NCBI RefSeq assembly: GCF_004295795.1
Contig: NZ_SEBR01000017.1
Location: 16,758-80,757 of the forward strand
Reading direction: 5' to 3'
DNA length: 64,000 bases
From: Flavobacterium sp.
GTDB taxonomy: Bacteria > Bacteroidota > Bacteroidia > Flavobacteriales > Flavobacteriaceae
Of this stretch, positions 9,628 to 17,766 are shown piece after piece. The translations under genes and the position numbers were made by a program. The first letter of the stretch is position 1; every line of letters starts with the position of its first letter. The notes under the pieces are model-generated. The model did no database searches. It was not told the origin of the DNA and saw only the letters and a list, made by a program, of their open reading frames with translations.

Positions 9628-10104
9628 TTATTCACATTCGGTTTTCACCAAAACGACACTTTTTTCATACTTGACGCCTTTCGGATTCCTGAAAACCATT
9701 TTGCCGTTTTTGTCTTCCATGTCGCCCGTTCCCATGAGCAGCGAATTTCCGCTTTTGAGAAAACGCATTTGCATCGTCGAAGTCGTTCCTTCAGATTGGA
9801 AAGTGTAGTCGAATTTTAGTGTATCGCCCGCATATTTTCCCGCGATTTCACCCGAACTGCTGTCTTTCTCGTAATTCTTGAACCTCAGTTTTCCTTTCAC
9901 GTAGGCGCCGTTTTGATCCAATGAAAGCGAAATCGTGTCTTTTGCCTGAACGAATTCGTAACATTCGCTGATGATGGCAGTTTCTGGTTTTTCGACTTCC
10001 AGCGTGTCTTTTTCGGAAGTTGTGATTTCAGTTTTTTCGGATTCTTTTTTGCATCCGGCGAAAGCCAAAATGACTAAGGCGAGTAATGTGATCGATTTGT
10101 TCAT
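9628..10104 (-). CDS. Predicted lipoprotein of unknown function
   Basis: 158 residues. MNKSITLLALVILAFAGCKKE is a signal peptide with lipobox FAGC. An acidic, T/E/K-rich linker (about 20-45) precedes a beta-rich domain with SLDQNGAYVKGKLRF and GEIAGKYAGDTLKFDY, which resembles small ligand-binding or inhibitor lipoproteins but is not assigned. It converges with the Ntn-hydrolase gene, 42 bases away. Cysteines at the mature start of the domain (SECYEF) and the C-terminus (TECE) could pair. Confidence 0.7.
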   Translation of the reverse strand: MNKSITLLALVILAFAGCKKESEKTEITTSEKDTLEVEKPETAIISECYEFVQAKDTISLSLDQNGAYVKGKLRFKNYEKDSSSGEIAGKYAGDTLKFDYTFQSEGTTSTMQMRFLKSGNSLLMGTGDMEDKNGKMVFRNPKGVKYEKSVVLVKTECE

Positions 10105-10149
10105 TCGTTGCTGTTTTTAATAAAATTAGCGCTTTCGCGGATAATCGTT

Positions 10150-10245
10150 CACTAATAAAATCACAAATTCCAAATCACAAATTCCAAATTCCAATTTCCA
10201 AGCGCACTTTCCAATCCCAATAGCTGTCGAACAAATCCCGAGATG
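10150..10245. repeat. ATTCCAAA-type low-complexity tract
   Basis: Short direct repeats of AAATTCCAAA/AAATCACAAA followed by a degenerate copy of a CAATCCCGATAGCTATCGGG-like sequence. Similar tracts flank both copies of the MITE-like element (see 19733 and 20079). Confidence 0.6.
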
Positions 10246-10256
10246 CCATAAAAACA

Positions 10257-10395
10257 TTTAACATTTTATACAGATTTTCTGTAACACCTACTTTCGTGTT
10301 TTCTGTAGGGATGACAAGTGCCCTTTCCCCTTGGAAAGCAAAGTTCGGAGTTCCAGGAATACGTCGATTACAGAAAATCTGTAATTTTTGTTAAA
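10257..10395. mobile_element. MITE-like element, copy A (139 bp)
   Basis: It begins TTTAACA and ends TGTTAAA. The ends form ~27-bp imperfect inverted repeats centred on ACAGATTTTCTGTA and TACAGAAAATCTGTA. The interior (GTAGGGAT, GCCCTTTCCCC, GAAAGCAAAGTTCG) matches copy B at 19867-20003. No coding capacity. It lies 159 bases before the start of the 475-residue gene. Confidence 0.7.
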
Positions 10396-10554
10396 CGTAG
10401 GTTGACCGAGAACGCTAAAAACAATCCCGAATTCCAGTTTCCCATAGCTGTCGGGGACAAATTCCAAAATCGCATTTTGCCTCGGAAACATATTGTGAAA
10501 CCGAATTTCCGACAAGTTACATTTTATGGTATTTTCGCTGCAAAGACCAAACCG

Positions 10555-11982
10555 ATGCAGACATCTGAAAAACTCGACAAGATTTACCATGCGATCAAAG
10601 GCCAACTCGAGGAAAACGTTACTTATGTACGAACCGAATCGAATTATCACAGAGGCTCTTTCCACAAAATATCCGACGGTAAAAATGTCGATGCCGTTCC
10701 CGCCGCGATCCATTGGAAAAATCGGCAGGACAACATCGAAAATCTTGGTTTCAGACTCGATGATGCTATTCGTGAATTGAAGAAAACACTGTCCAATCGC
10801 GGATTATTGGTACTTTCTTTAAGCCGCGAAAACGGTTTCTCATACGAATTCGCCACAGCCGAAACAATTGTCCAAACGCTGATTTTGGAATTGAAACAAG
10901 AATATTCCAGCGGATTCAGCGAGGAAATTGTCGTAACGATCGCGCCCGATCAAACCCAAGACGAACCCGAAATCGAGGTTTTCAGCAAGTTCACCAGAGC
11001 CGATGCAAGTTCGGGCGAATCGGACGTGATGTCGGGCGAACATCTTGTCAAATGTCTTTACGATGTTCTCGATCGGAAGTTGACGAAAATCTGGATTTCG
11101 GGTGCCGACGCAAAGGTTGAAATCCTCACGATTCCAGCAATTCCGGGCGTTACCGGATTGTTTGAACCGCAAGAAGACCTCACGCTCGACGCATCTGACC
11201 TGAACGGGATTTACGCTTTTCTCGAATCTTTCAGCGAGGCCAAAATCCAAAAAGGAATCGACATTTTGCTAAAAAATCCCGATTTTACGAAGAAAGCCGA
11301 AAAGCGCTATCTGCAGCTCATCAAAAACCGATTGGGCGATCAGGCCACGCTGTCCGATTTCCCAAAAGCTGCCTTGACACGGACGCAGGTGAATTTGCTC
11401 GACGGCGAGCACGTAGGCAAGAATTTCCTCTCCCTTTCGTATTTCGACGAGCACGAATGCGAACTTTTCGTCGACTTCGTGGGCGCTTTGGTCATGAACC
11501 ATCTCGATTTGGGCGCTTATCGACAAAAGGCCGAAGCTTGCGAGAACGACAGCCAACTTTTGGAACTTTACAGCACGTATTGCCATGGTGTCAGAATCGG
11601 AATAAAGGCGGAAGCCGAAGCTTTTCCGGGCGGTTGGTTCGGGAAACTCAGCCTCAAACTGCACGACCATAAAATCCAAAAAGTACTTTTCGAAAAGACG
11701 CATTTCACGATGACCGATTCTGACAAACTCAAAGCTTTCCTATTTTACCTTACGCTCAATTTTTCGGGCGAATTGTATTTGGATGTTTTCCAGTCGTACT
11801 TGCCCGAGTTGACGTCTTTTTTCTGGTTCGCTCCCATCGTTCCCAGATCGTCTTGGGGCGACACCGACATCGCAATCCCGAAATCGACGCTCCGATTCAC
11901 GCGAAAAGTTTTTTACCGAGACGGCGACGATGGCCATTGGAAGCAAACCGATTCGTCCGCACTGCCACTACAATCAAATTGA
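10555..11982 (+). CDS. Conserved-looking hypothetical protein, 475 residues
   Basis: I chose ATG 10555 (MQTSEKLDKIYHAIKGQLEEN). The frame is open upstream to 10318, but that part runs through the MITE-like element and repeats. No signal peptide or membrane segment, so a cytoplasmic protein. Helical N-terminus, then mixed alpha/beta with aromatic-rich end (LPELTSFFWFAPIVPRSSWG). I do not recognise a family. Composition matches the neighbours. A near -7 box (TATTTTCG) lies about 20 bases before the start. Eleven bases separate it from the next lipoprotein gene. Confidence 0.6.
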   Translation: MQTSEKLDKIYHAIKGQLEENVTYVRTESNYHRGSFHKISDGKNVDAVPAAIHWKNRQDNIENLGFRLDDAIRELKKTLSNRGLLVLSLSRENGFSYEFATAETIVQTLILELKQEYSSGFSEEIVVTIAPDQTQDEPEIEVFSKFTRADASSGESDVMSGEHLVKCLYDVLDRKLTKIWISGADAKVEILTIPAIPGVTGLFEPQEDLTLDASDLNGIYAFLESFSEAKIQKGIDILLKNPDFTKKAEKRYLQLIKNRLGDQATLSDFPKAALTRTQVNLLDGEHVGKNFLSLSYFDEHECELFVDFVGALVMNHLDLGAYRQKAEACENDSQLLELYSTYCHGVRIGIKAEAEAFPGGWFGKLSLKLHDHKIQKVLFEKTHFTMTDSDKLKAFLFYLTLNFSGELYLDVFQSYLPELTSFFWFAPIVPRSSWGDTDIAIPKSTLRFTRKVFYRDGDDGHWKQTDSSALPLQSN

Positions 11983-11993
11983 TTCCGATTTTC

Positions 11994-12596
11994 ATGGAAC
12001 CGAAATTCTTTTTCCTGTTGCCGATTTTCGCTGGGTTTTCGGCTTGCAACACACCAAAACCTATAACGGAAACTGAGGCAATCGATGAACTGAAGTCAGA
12101 ACGCCTCATAAATCCGGCAAAAACAGACGCGATTGTCTTGGGCGACATCAACAAGGACAAGATCATCGATACGGCTTTCGTCTACACGCCTCCAACGCGA
12201 AACGATCCGGACGAAGACGGCAAACCAGGTTACACGTTTGGTTGTGTCGACGACGATTGCTTCAACAAGGTCACTTTTTCGTGCGGCCTTCCGGCAATCC
12301 GGATCGAAAACTCGGTTTGGGGAAAAGTCGAAAACGCCGGCGATCTCGACAAAGACGGCATTTCAGAAATCTTGTTCGAGCGCGGGTGGTTCATAGGTTC
12401 ATCGGCAGGACTCGAACTTTACCAGTTCAAGCGCGGCGAATGGCATTTAGCTTCAAAGATCGTTTTTCGTCCAAATGATGACGAAAGCTTGAAAGATCGC
12501 TTGGTAAAAAAACGCGGGAAGTTTTACCTTAAAGGTTACAAGGCTTTTAACGGCGATGAAGTTGAGGATTTGCAGGAGGTTTTTTTGGTGAAGTAG
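11994..12596 (+). CDS. Predicted lipoprotein with FG-GAP/EF-loop-like segments
   Basis: 200 residues from ATG 11994. MEPKFFFLLPIFAGFSAC is a signal peptide with a lipobox-like end (FSAC). Two Asp-rich loops (GDINKDKIIDTAF near residue 50 and GDLDKDGISEILF near 125) resemble calcium-binding FG-GAP/VCBS repeats. Cysteines at VDDDCF and FSCGLP may form a disulphide. Probably lipid-anchored in the periplasm or on the surface; function unknown. Likely co-transcribed with the preceding gene. A GCAGTTGCAG tract starts seven bases after its stop. Confidence 0.65.
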   Translation: MEPKFFFLLPIFAGFSACNTPKPITETEAIDELKSERLINPAKTDAIVLGDINKDKIIDTAFVYTPPTRNDPDEDGKPGYTFGCVDDDCFNKVTFSCGLPAIRIENSVWGKVENAGDLDKDGISEILFERGWFIGSSAGLELYQFKRGEWHLASKIVFRPNDDESLKDRLVKKRGKFYLKGYKAFNGDEVEDLQEVFLVK

Positions 12597-12603
12597 TTTT
12601 TGG

Positions 12604-12637
12604 AGTAGCAGTGGCAGTTGCAGAAGCAGTTGCAGAG
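12604..12637. repeat. GCAGTTGCAG tract, locus 1 of 4
   Basis: Degenerate hexamer tract (GCAGTGGCAGTTGCAGAAG) seven bases after the stop codon of the lipoprotein gene and on its sense strand. See the tracts at 16873, 50374 and 51192. Confidence 0.75.
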
Positions 12638-12680
12638 AAAGGGCTTTGACTTGATGCTTTTGTTTGTGTTTGGTCTGGGC

Positions 12681-12723
12681 GAGAAGTCTGTGACTTCTCG
12701 AAATGCGTGGCGGAGTCTGTGAC
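12681..12723. repeat. Two GTC-TGT-GAC mini-hairpins
   Basis: GAGAAGTC-TGT-GACTTCTC followed closely by CGGAGTC-TGT-GACTCCG. Both share the AGTC-nnn-GACT core of the palindromes at 1-51 and 54165-54217, with different outer stems. Confidence 0.6.
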
Positions 12724-12759
12724 TCCGAAAAAAGCAAAGCGCCTTAATTATCTTAACTC

Positions 12760-13262
12760 TCTTAATGGTTCAAAAAATACGAAGTTAAAACAGTACAGAA
12801 GTCGCTGAACGAGAAAAAAAGACCAAGCGACACAAATAACTAGTTCCTAAAATCATTAAACCAAACCAAAAATAAAATTCGTGAATTGCCCGAGCCAGTT
12901 CGAGTTCCTCGGATCATAGCCAACTCAATCCCGAACCGATTCCCTTACTGAACTTAATGTCCTTAATGGTTCAAAAAAAGAATCACTTCAAGATAGTTAA
13001 GAAATTCCCGAAAGTGAAAATCAGTGCATCGCCTAAGCCAGCTCGAGTTGCTCGGATTTTGGTCCACTCAATCCCAAAACAAATCCCTTAATGAACTTAA
13101 TGCCCTTAATGGTTCAAAAAAGAAATCACTTCAAGATAGTTAAGCAAATCCCGAAAGTGAAAATCAGCGCATCGCCTAAGCCAGCTCGAGTTCCTCGGAT
13201 TTTGGTCAACTCAATCCCAAAACAATTCCTTTGCTAAACTTAATGTCCTAAATGGTCCAAAA
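12760..13262. repeat. Tandem repeat, ~143-bp units
   Basis: The phrase CTTAATGGTTCAAAAAA recurs at about 12760, 12960, 13104 and (diverged) 13247. The second and third units (about 143 bp each) are nearly identical; the first is longer and diverged. Internal landmarks are TCAAGATAGTTAAG, GCCTAAGCCAGCTCGAGTT and CAATCCCAAAACAA. No gene is seen in 12597-13352. Confidence 0.75.
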
Positions 13263-13301
13263 AAGCGTTTCACGTATTCGTCGTCCAAGAATCCGGACAA
13301 T

Positions 13302-13331
13302 AAAAAAGCCGCTCTAATCAAAAAGCGGCTT
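13302..13331 (-). terminator. Rho-independent terminator of the PLP-enzyme gene
   Basis: Read on the minus strand: AAGCCGCT, 10-base loop, AGCGGCTT, then a T run. It starts 21 bases after the stop at 13353. Confidence 0.75.
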
Positions 13332-13352
13332 AGTTTATCATTATCTCAAAAA

Positions 13353-14621
13353 TTATCGCTCGTCCGATACATCAACAGTATGTTTCTGGGCAAGTTCCAG
13401 ATATTTCCCACTGACAAGTTTCTCGCGGATAGCATCGAAAGCCTTCAAGGTTTCCTCGATATCAGACAACGTATGCGACGCCGTCGGAATCATCCTAAGC
13501 AAGATAATGCCCTTCGGAATCACCGGATAAACCACGATCGAAAGGAAAATATTGTAGTTTTCACGCAAGTCGTTCACGAGCATCATCGCCTCCGGGATCG
13601 AACCTTCGAGGTAAACCGGAGTGACGCAGGTGTTCGTGTCGCCAATGTCGAATCCGTGATCTTTCAAGCCGTTTTGCAACGCGTTCACGTTTTCCCACAA
13701 TTTGTCTTTCAAACCAGGATTGTTTCGCAACATTTCCAAACGTTTCAAAGCGCCTTTCGTGAAAATCATCGGAAGCGCTTTTGCGAACATCTGCGAACGC
13801 AAGTTGTATTTCAGATAGTCGATGATGTCTTTGTCAGCGGCGATAAAAGCGCCAATCGACGCCATAGATTTGGCAAAAGTCGAGAAATAAACGTCGATTC
13901 CTTCCTGGCAACCCTGCTCCTCGCCCGCTCCGGCGCCTGTTTTTCCAAGCGTTCCGAAACCGTGCGCATCGTCAACCAAAAGCCTAAAGTTGTATTTCTG
14001 CTTCAATTCGACGATTTCCTTGATTTTGCCCTGTTGTCCGCGCATCCCAAAAACACCTTCGGTAATCAAAAGAATCCCGCCTCCGGTTTCCTCTGCCATT
14101 TTCGTGGCGCGACCCAAATTCTTCTCGATGCTTTCGATGTCGTTGTGCTTGTAGGTAAAACGCTTGCCCATGTGAAGACGCACGCCGTCAATGATACAGG
14201 CATGGGAATCGACGTCGTAAACGATGATGTCGTTTTTCGTCACCAAAGCATCGATCGTGGAAACCATTCCCTGATAACCGAAATTGAGCAGATAAGCCGC
14301 TTCTTTGTGCACAAAAGCCGCCAATTCGTGCTGCAATTGCTCGTGAAGATCAGTATGTCCTGACATCATTCGCGCTCCCATCGGATAAGCCGCTCCATAT
14401 TCCGCAGCCGCCTCGGCATCAGCCTTGCGCACTTCCGGATCGTTTGCCAATCCCAAATAATCATTGATCGACCAGTTCAGGATTTCTTTTCCGTGAAACT
14501 GCATTCTCGGCCCCAATTCTCCTTCGAGTTTCGGAAACACGTAATAACCTTCGGCCTGGGACGCCCATTTGCCCAGCGGGCCTTTATTTTTCTGGATTCT
14601 TTCGAAAAGATCTTTAACCAT
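13353..14621 (-). CDS. PLP-dependent alpha-oxoamine synthase-family enzyme
   Basis: 422 residues from ATG 14621 (MVKDLFERIQKNKGPLGKW); the promoter boxes lie just upstream, so a longer start is unlikely. Fold-type I PLP enzyme of the class that condenses an amino acid with an acyl-CoA: GHTDLHEQLQHELAAF, VDSHACIIDGV, LLVDDAHGFGTLG (the PLP-nitrogen-binding Asp), and Schiff-base lysine in STFAKSMASIGAF (about residue 250). Candidates are serine palmitoyltransferase (Bacteroidota make sphingolipids) or glycine C-acetyltransferase. I cannot separate them. Monocistronic, with promoter and terminator. Confidence 0.75.
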   Translation of the reverse strand: MVKDLFERIQKNKGPLGKWASQAEGYYVFPKLEGELGPRMQFHGKEILNWSINDYLGLANDPEVRKADAEAAAEYGAAYPMGARMMSGHTDLHEQLQHELAAFVHKEAAYLLNFGYQGMVSTIDALVTKNDIIVYDVDSHACIIDGVRLHMGKRFTYKHNDIESIEKNLGRATKMAEETGGGILLITEGVFGMRGQQGKIKEIVELKQKYNFRLLVDDAHGFGTLGKTGAGAGEEQGCQEGIDVYFSTFAKSMASIGAFIAADKDIIDYLKYNLRSQMFAKALPMIFTKGALKRLEMLRNNPGLKDKLWENVNALQNGLKDHGFDIGDTNTCVTPVYLEGSIPEAMMLVNDLRENYNIFLSIVVYPVIPKGIILLRMIPTASHTLSDIEETLKAFDAIREKLVSGKYLELAQKHTVDVSDER

Positions 14622-14660
14622 AGTAGTGAAGAGATTAGAACCTTTTTTGAGGTTCGCGTG

Positions 14661-14693
14661 CAAAAATAAGACTTTCATACCAATCGGGAAACC
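14661..14693 (-). promoter_or_regulatory. Promoter of the PLP-enzyme gene
   Basis: Minus strand TTG (14693-14691), 22-base spacer, TATTTTTG (14668-14661). The ATG is 39 bases downstream. Confidence 0.6.
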
Positions 14694-14724
14694 GATGTTT
14701 GATTTTAGCTGATTTTTTTGGGAG

Positions 14725-14872
14725 CCTTTTTCCGCCTGTGCCCATTAGTCCTCGCCCCAAAGCCCGTTTTTTGTGGTCGCGCCGCGAGCTTCCTTCGGTC
14801 GCTGCGGCGCAACGCAAAAATCAAGGCTTTGTTGCTGTGGGCTAATCGGGCTGCGTCGGGGCTCGAATTCCG
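14725..14872. repeat. Hairpin-rich intergenic element with the GCGACCGAAGGAAGCTC core
   Basis: On the minus strand it contains GCGACCGAAGGAAGCTC inside a GC-rich hairpin, the same core as the elements at 54418 and 58107. It has outer segments AGCCCGATTAGCCC. The remaining intergenic bases to 15152 show no gene, only a near -7 box (TAACTTTA) about 60 bases before the next start. Confidence 0.55.
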
Positions 14873-15152
14873 TGAAAGAACATCTTGTCGAAAACGGAGG
14901 TTTGTCTGTTCCATTAAATTCCTCCGGAGATATCGGTCAGTAATACAATCCTTACAGAAAAAAAAGGCATTGCAAAAAATGTCGTTGTTTCGTTTAACGT
15001 TTTCGGGCATCGGTTGAAAAATCCTTAAACAATTGGCCAAATGTGCCATTTTCTCAAATACAAATCGATTAACGACAAGTATTTATGCCTAACTTTAGCG
15101 CTTAAACGCCCGACTTGCTTTTTGGGGAAAGTGACGAGCAAAAAATGGCGCT

Positions 15153-15602
15153 ATGAAAACCAATCAAACAATAACAAAAATCATCTTTACGGACGACGAC
15201 GCTGACGACCGCGACTTCTTCAATGAAGCCTTCAGCGAACTCGATCTCAAAGGCGAATTGCGAACCTTCAGCGACGGGAAAGAACTCATGGATCATCTAA
15301 AAGCATCCGAATTGGTTCCTGACGTAGTTATTCTCGATCTGAACATGCCGCGAAAAAGTGGGTTCGAGTGCATCAATGAAATCCGTCAGGACGAGCGTTT
15401 CAGCAAGACTTCGATTGCGGTCTATTCCACATCTTCGTCCGACAAGGACATCGAGGCCACGTTTAAAAGTGGCGCCAACGTCTACATCAAAAAGCCGAGC
15501 GATTACAGCATGCTCAAGAAAATCATCCGCGCCGTACTCGTGACAGATTGGAGCAATTACGACAATAGTCCGCATCGCGAAAGTTATTTGCTTCGGCTTT
15601 GA
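15153..15602 (+). CDS. Single-domain response regulator (CheY/Rcp1-like)
   Basis: 149 residues, one receiver domain and no output domain. Acidic pocket DDDADD (residues 14-19), phospho-acceptor Asp62 in ILDLNMPRKSG, conserved Ser/Thr in VYSTSSSDKD, and Lys in VYIKKPSDY. The phrase NMPRKSGFE is typical of the Rcp1-like regulators that partner hybrid or phytochrome-type kinases. No kinase gene is adjacent, so its partner is elsewhere. Monocistronic. Confidence 0.85.
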   Translation: MKTNQTITKIIFTDDDADDRDFFNEAFSELDLKGELRTFSDGKELMDHLKASELVPDVVILDLNMPRKSGFECINEIRQDERFSKTSIAVYSTSSSDKDIEATFKSGANVYIKKPSDYSMLKKIIRAVLVTDWSNYDNSPHRESYLLRL

Positions 15603-15765
15603 GTTTCGACCGGAATCCGGCGATTTATCGATTGGCCAAAACGACTTTTTAGCATCGAGTAACTTTTTTGACTTCCAACAAAAACCTCATTTTAAGATTT
15701 TTTAACATTTTTGTGTTGAACATAAAGCCGTCGAAAGTTATTTTTACATCGAACAAAACACGACA

Positions 15766-16869
15766 ATGATGGACAATGCGAAACGGCCGGTTTTCCAAAA
15801 ACCAAAACCGGATGATTTCTTCATAAAAATGCACAAGGAAGTCGAGGAAACCGTTCTCAAGGACAACAGTTTTTACTGGCAGAACATCGCAAAGGCGTTC
15901 CTGCTTTTGGCCACTTACTTCGCGCTTTACGCGTGTATTCTCTTTTTTGGAACGAACACTTCGCTGCTCTATTTCTTTTACGTGGCTTTGGGCGTAATGA
16001 CCACGATGCTCTTCATCAATGCTTTTCACGACGCGGCTCACGGCGCTTTGTTCAGAAAATCCAAGCACAACCGCGCCTTTATGTATGTTTTGGAACTTTA
16101 CGGCACGAACAACTGGCTTTGGCAAAAGCGTCACATCGGGCTTCATCATCCGTTGCCGAACGTTCCCAATTGGGACATCGACATCAAACAAAGCGACATG
16201 GTGAGGATTTTTCCAACGAGTCCTTTGCTCAATTTCCACAAATACCAACATTTGTACATGTGGTTCATCTACCCTTTTTACACTTTGAATTGGATGTACG
16301 TGCGCGATTTCAAGGACTTTTTCGGAACCAAGGACAATTATGTGAAGCAGGTCACCAAAATCCCGAAAGCCGAAGTCTATAAACTGTTGATCGCCAAAAC
16401 TTTCAACTTGATTTACTTATTGGTTGTTCCGATGGTTTTCTTGCCGCAAGCCTGGTATGTGATCTTCGGAGCCTGGATTTGCTATCACGTTTCGGCGAGT
16501 TTGGTGGCCGTAATCGCATTGGTTTCGACCCACGTCGACGAAGAAGCGGTTTTCCCGATCGCGCCTCAGGACGGAAAAATGCCCACAACCTGGGCCGAGC
16601 ACCAAATGATAGTAACGAAAGATTTCAGCGCTGACAACCCGATCGCGAACTTCATTTACGGAGGATTCACGCACCACGTGGCGCATCATCTTTTTCCGGC
16701 AGTCGCGCATACTTATTACCCAAAAATAACTCCGATCATCAGGAAATATGCCGAAGAATACGATCTCCCTTATACATGTTATCCTTTTACGCACGCGGTT
16801 CGATCGCATTTCAGGTTGTTGAAGAACAGCGGGCATGTCGAGAATATTCTTCGCACCGGGGAGATTTAG
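15766..16869 (+). CDS. Membrane fatty-acid desaturase
   Basis: 367 residues. Di-iron desaturase/hydroxylase superfamily with three histidine boxes: HDAAH (88-92), HIGLHH (123-128) and HHVAHH (about 306-311). Hydrophobic helices at about 43-85 and 210-260 place it in the inner membrane with the boxes facing the cytoplasm. It would introduce a double bond into an acyl chain using O2 and an electron donor; regiospecificity is not readable. Either of the first two Met codons may start. A near -7 box (TATTTTTA) lies upstream. A GCAGTTGCAG tract follows four bases after the stop. Confidence 0.85.
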   Translation: MMDNAKRPVFQKPKPDDFFIKMHKEVEETVLKDNSFYWQNIAKAFLLLATYFALYACILFFGTNTSLLYFFYVALGVMTTMLFINAFHDAAHGALFRKSKHNRAFMYVLELYGTNNWLWQKRHIGLHHPLPNVPNWDIDIKQSDMVRIFPTSPLLNFHKYQHLYMWFIYPFYTLNWMYVRDFKDFFGTKDNYVKQVTKIPKAEVYKLLIAKTFNLIYLLVVPMVFLPQAWYVIFGAWICYHVSASLVAVIALVSTHVDEEAVFPIAPQDGKMPTTWAEHQMIVTKDFSADNPIANFIYGGFTHHVAHHLFPAVAHTYYPKITPIIRKYAEEYDLPYTCYPFTHAVRSHFRLLKNSGHVENILRTGEI

Positions 16870-16872
16870 AGA

Positions 16873-16924
16873 GAAGCAGTTGCAGTTGCAGTTGCAGTTG
16901 CAGTTGCAGAAGCAGAAGCAGAGG
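16873..16924. repeat. GCAGTTGCAG tract, locus 2 of 4
   Basis: The purest of the four tracts: five tandem GTTGCA hexamers then GAAGCAGAAGCAG, immediately after the desaturase stop, on its sense strand. Confidence 0.85.
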
Positions 16925-17103
16925 CGAAGTCAGTTAGTCAGGCAGTTGTTTTGTGAAGATTCCAGAAAAATCCAAGTTATCCGAATGCTAAGCGGAAATT
17001 CGTGGAGTTTCAGTTTTCCGCCCATCCGTGCATCCATGGCTATAAAATCAGCAAAGACCATCAGCCACGAGGAAAGTCAATCCAAAAACAAAACCAGATA
17101 AAA

Positions 17104-17676
17104 ATGAGAATCGTATTCGCCTCGGCCAACAAAAACAAGATTGCCGAAATCAAATCGATGCTGCCCGAAAACTTCGAAATTTTAGGATTGGAAGACATTG
17201 GCTGCACCGAAGAAATCCCGGAAACAGCAGATACGATCGAAGGAAACGCGATCCTAAAAGCAAATTACGTGACCCAAAAGTACGGCTACGATTGCTTCTC
17301 GGACGATTCTGGATTGGAAGTCGACGCGCTTGCCGGTGCGCCCGGCGTCTACTCGGCTCGATATGCCGGCGAGGCGAAAGATCCAAATGCCAACATGGAC
17401 AAGCTTTTGTCGGAACTCGATGCAAAGACGAACCGAGGCGCCCAATTCAAAACCGTGATCTGCCTGAACCTGAACGGCGGGCAGCATCTGTTCGAGGGAA
17501 TCGTTCGCGGCGAGATCATTTCGGAAAAACGTGGCGATCAGGGATTTGGGTATGATCCGATTTTTGTTCCTGTCGGAAAAGACCTCACTTTTGCGCAGAT
17601 TTCTATGCAGGAAAAAGCTGCCATGAGCCATCGCGCAATCTCATTTTCGAAGCTGATTGCGTTTCTGCAAAAATAA
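17104..17676 (+). CDS. rdgB: Non-canonical purine NTP pyrophosphatase (RdgB/HAM1)
   Basis: 190 residues from ATG 17104. House-cleaning enzyme that hydrolyses dITP, XTP and ITP to monophosphates and so keeps deaminated purines out of DNA. Family motifs are all present: ASANKNKIAEI at the N-terminus (triphosphate binding), FSDDSGLEVDALAGAPGVYS (catalytic Asp), GYDPIFVP and MSHRAISF. Length is normal for the family. The open frame upstream to 17002 has no family similarity and lies in a repeat-rich spacer. Ninety bases separate it from the helicase gene, which has its own promoter. Confidence 0.93.
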   Translation: MRIVFASANKNKIAEIKSMLPENFEILGLEDIGCTEEIPETADTIEGNAILKANYVTQKYGYDCFSDDSGLEVDALAGAPGVYSARYAGEAKDPNANMDKLLSELDAKTNRGAQFKTVICLNLNGGQHLFEGIVRGEIISEKRGDQGFGYDPIFVPVGKDLTFAQISMQEKAAMSHRAISFSKLIAFLQK

Positions 17677-17737
17677 CTATCTGATTATCAATTAGAAATA
17701 AAACTTAAACATCTTAGGTTTAGCCGTTTATTCCACG

Positions 17738-17745
17738 TACCTTTG
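17738..17745 (+). promoter_or_regulatory. -7 box (TACCTTTG) of the helicase gene
   Basis: Exact TAnnTTTG match, 22 bases before ATG 17767. The -33 region is not clear. Confidence 0.55.
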
Positions 17746-17766
17746 CGCCCAATTTAAAAAGATATA

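Noticed and set aside
10318..10554. N-terminal extension of the 475-residue hypothetical protein
   Set aside because: The extension is encoded by the MITE-like element and degenerate repeats. A start at 10555 lies after a near -7 box.
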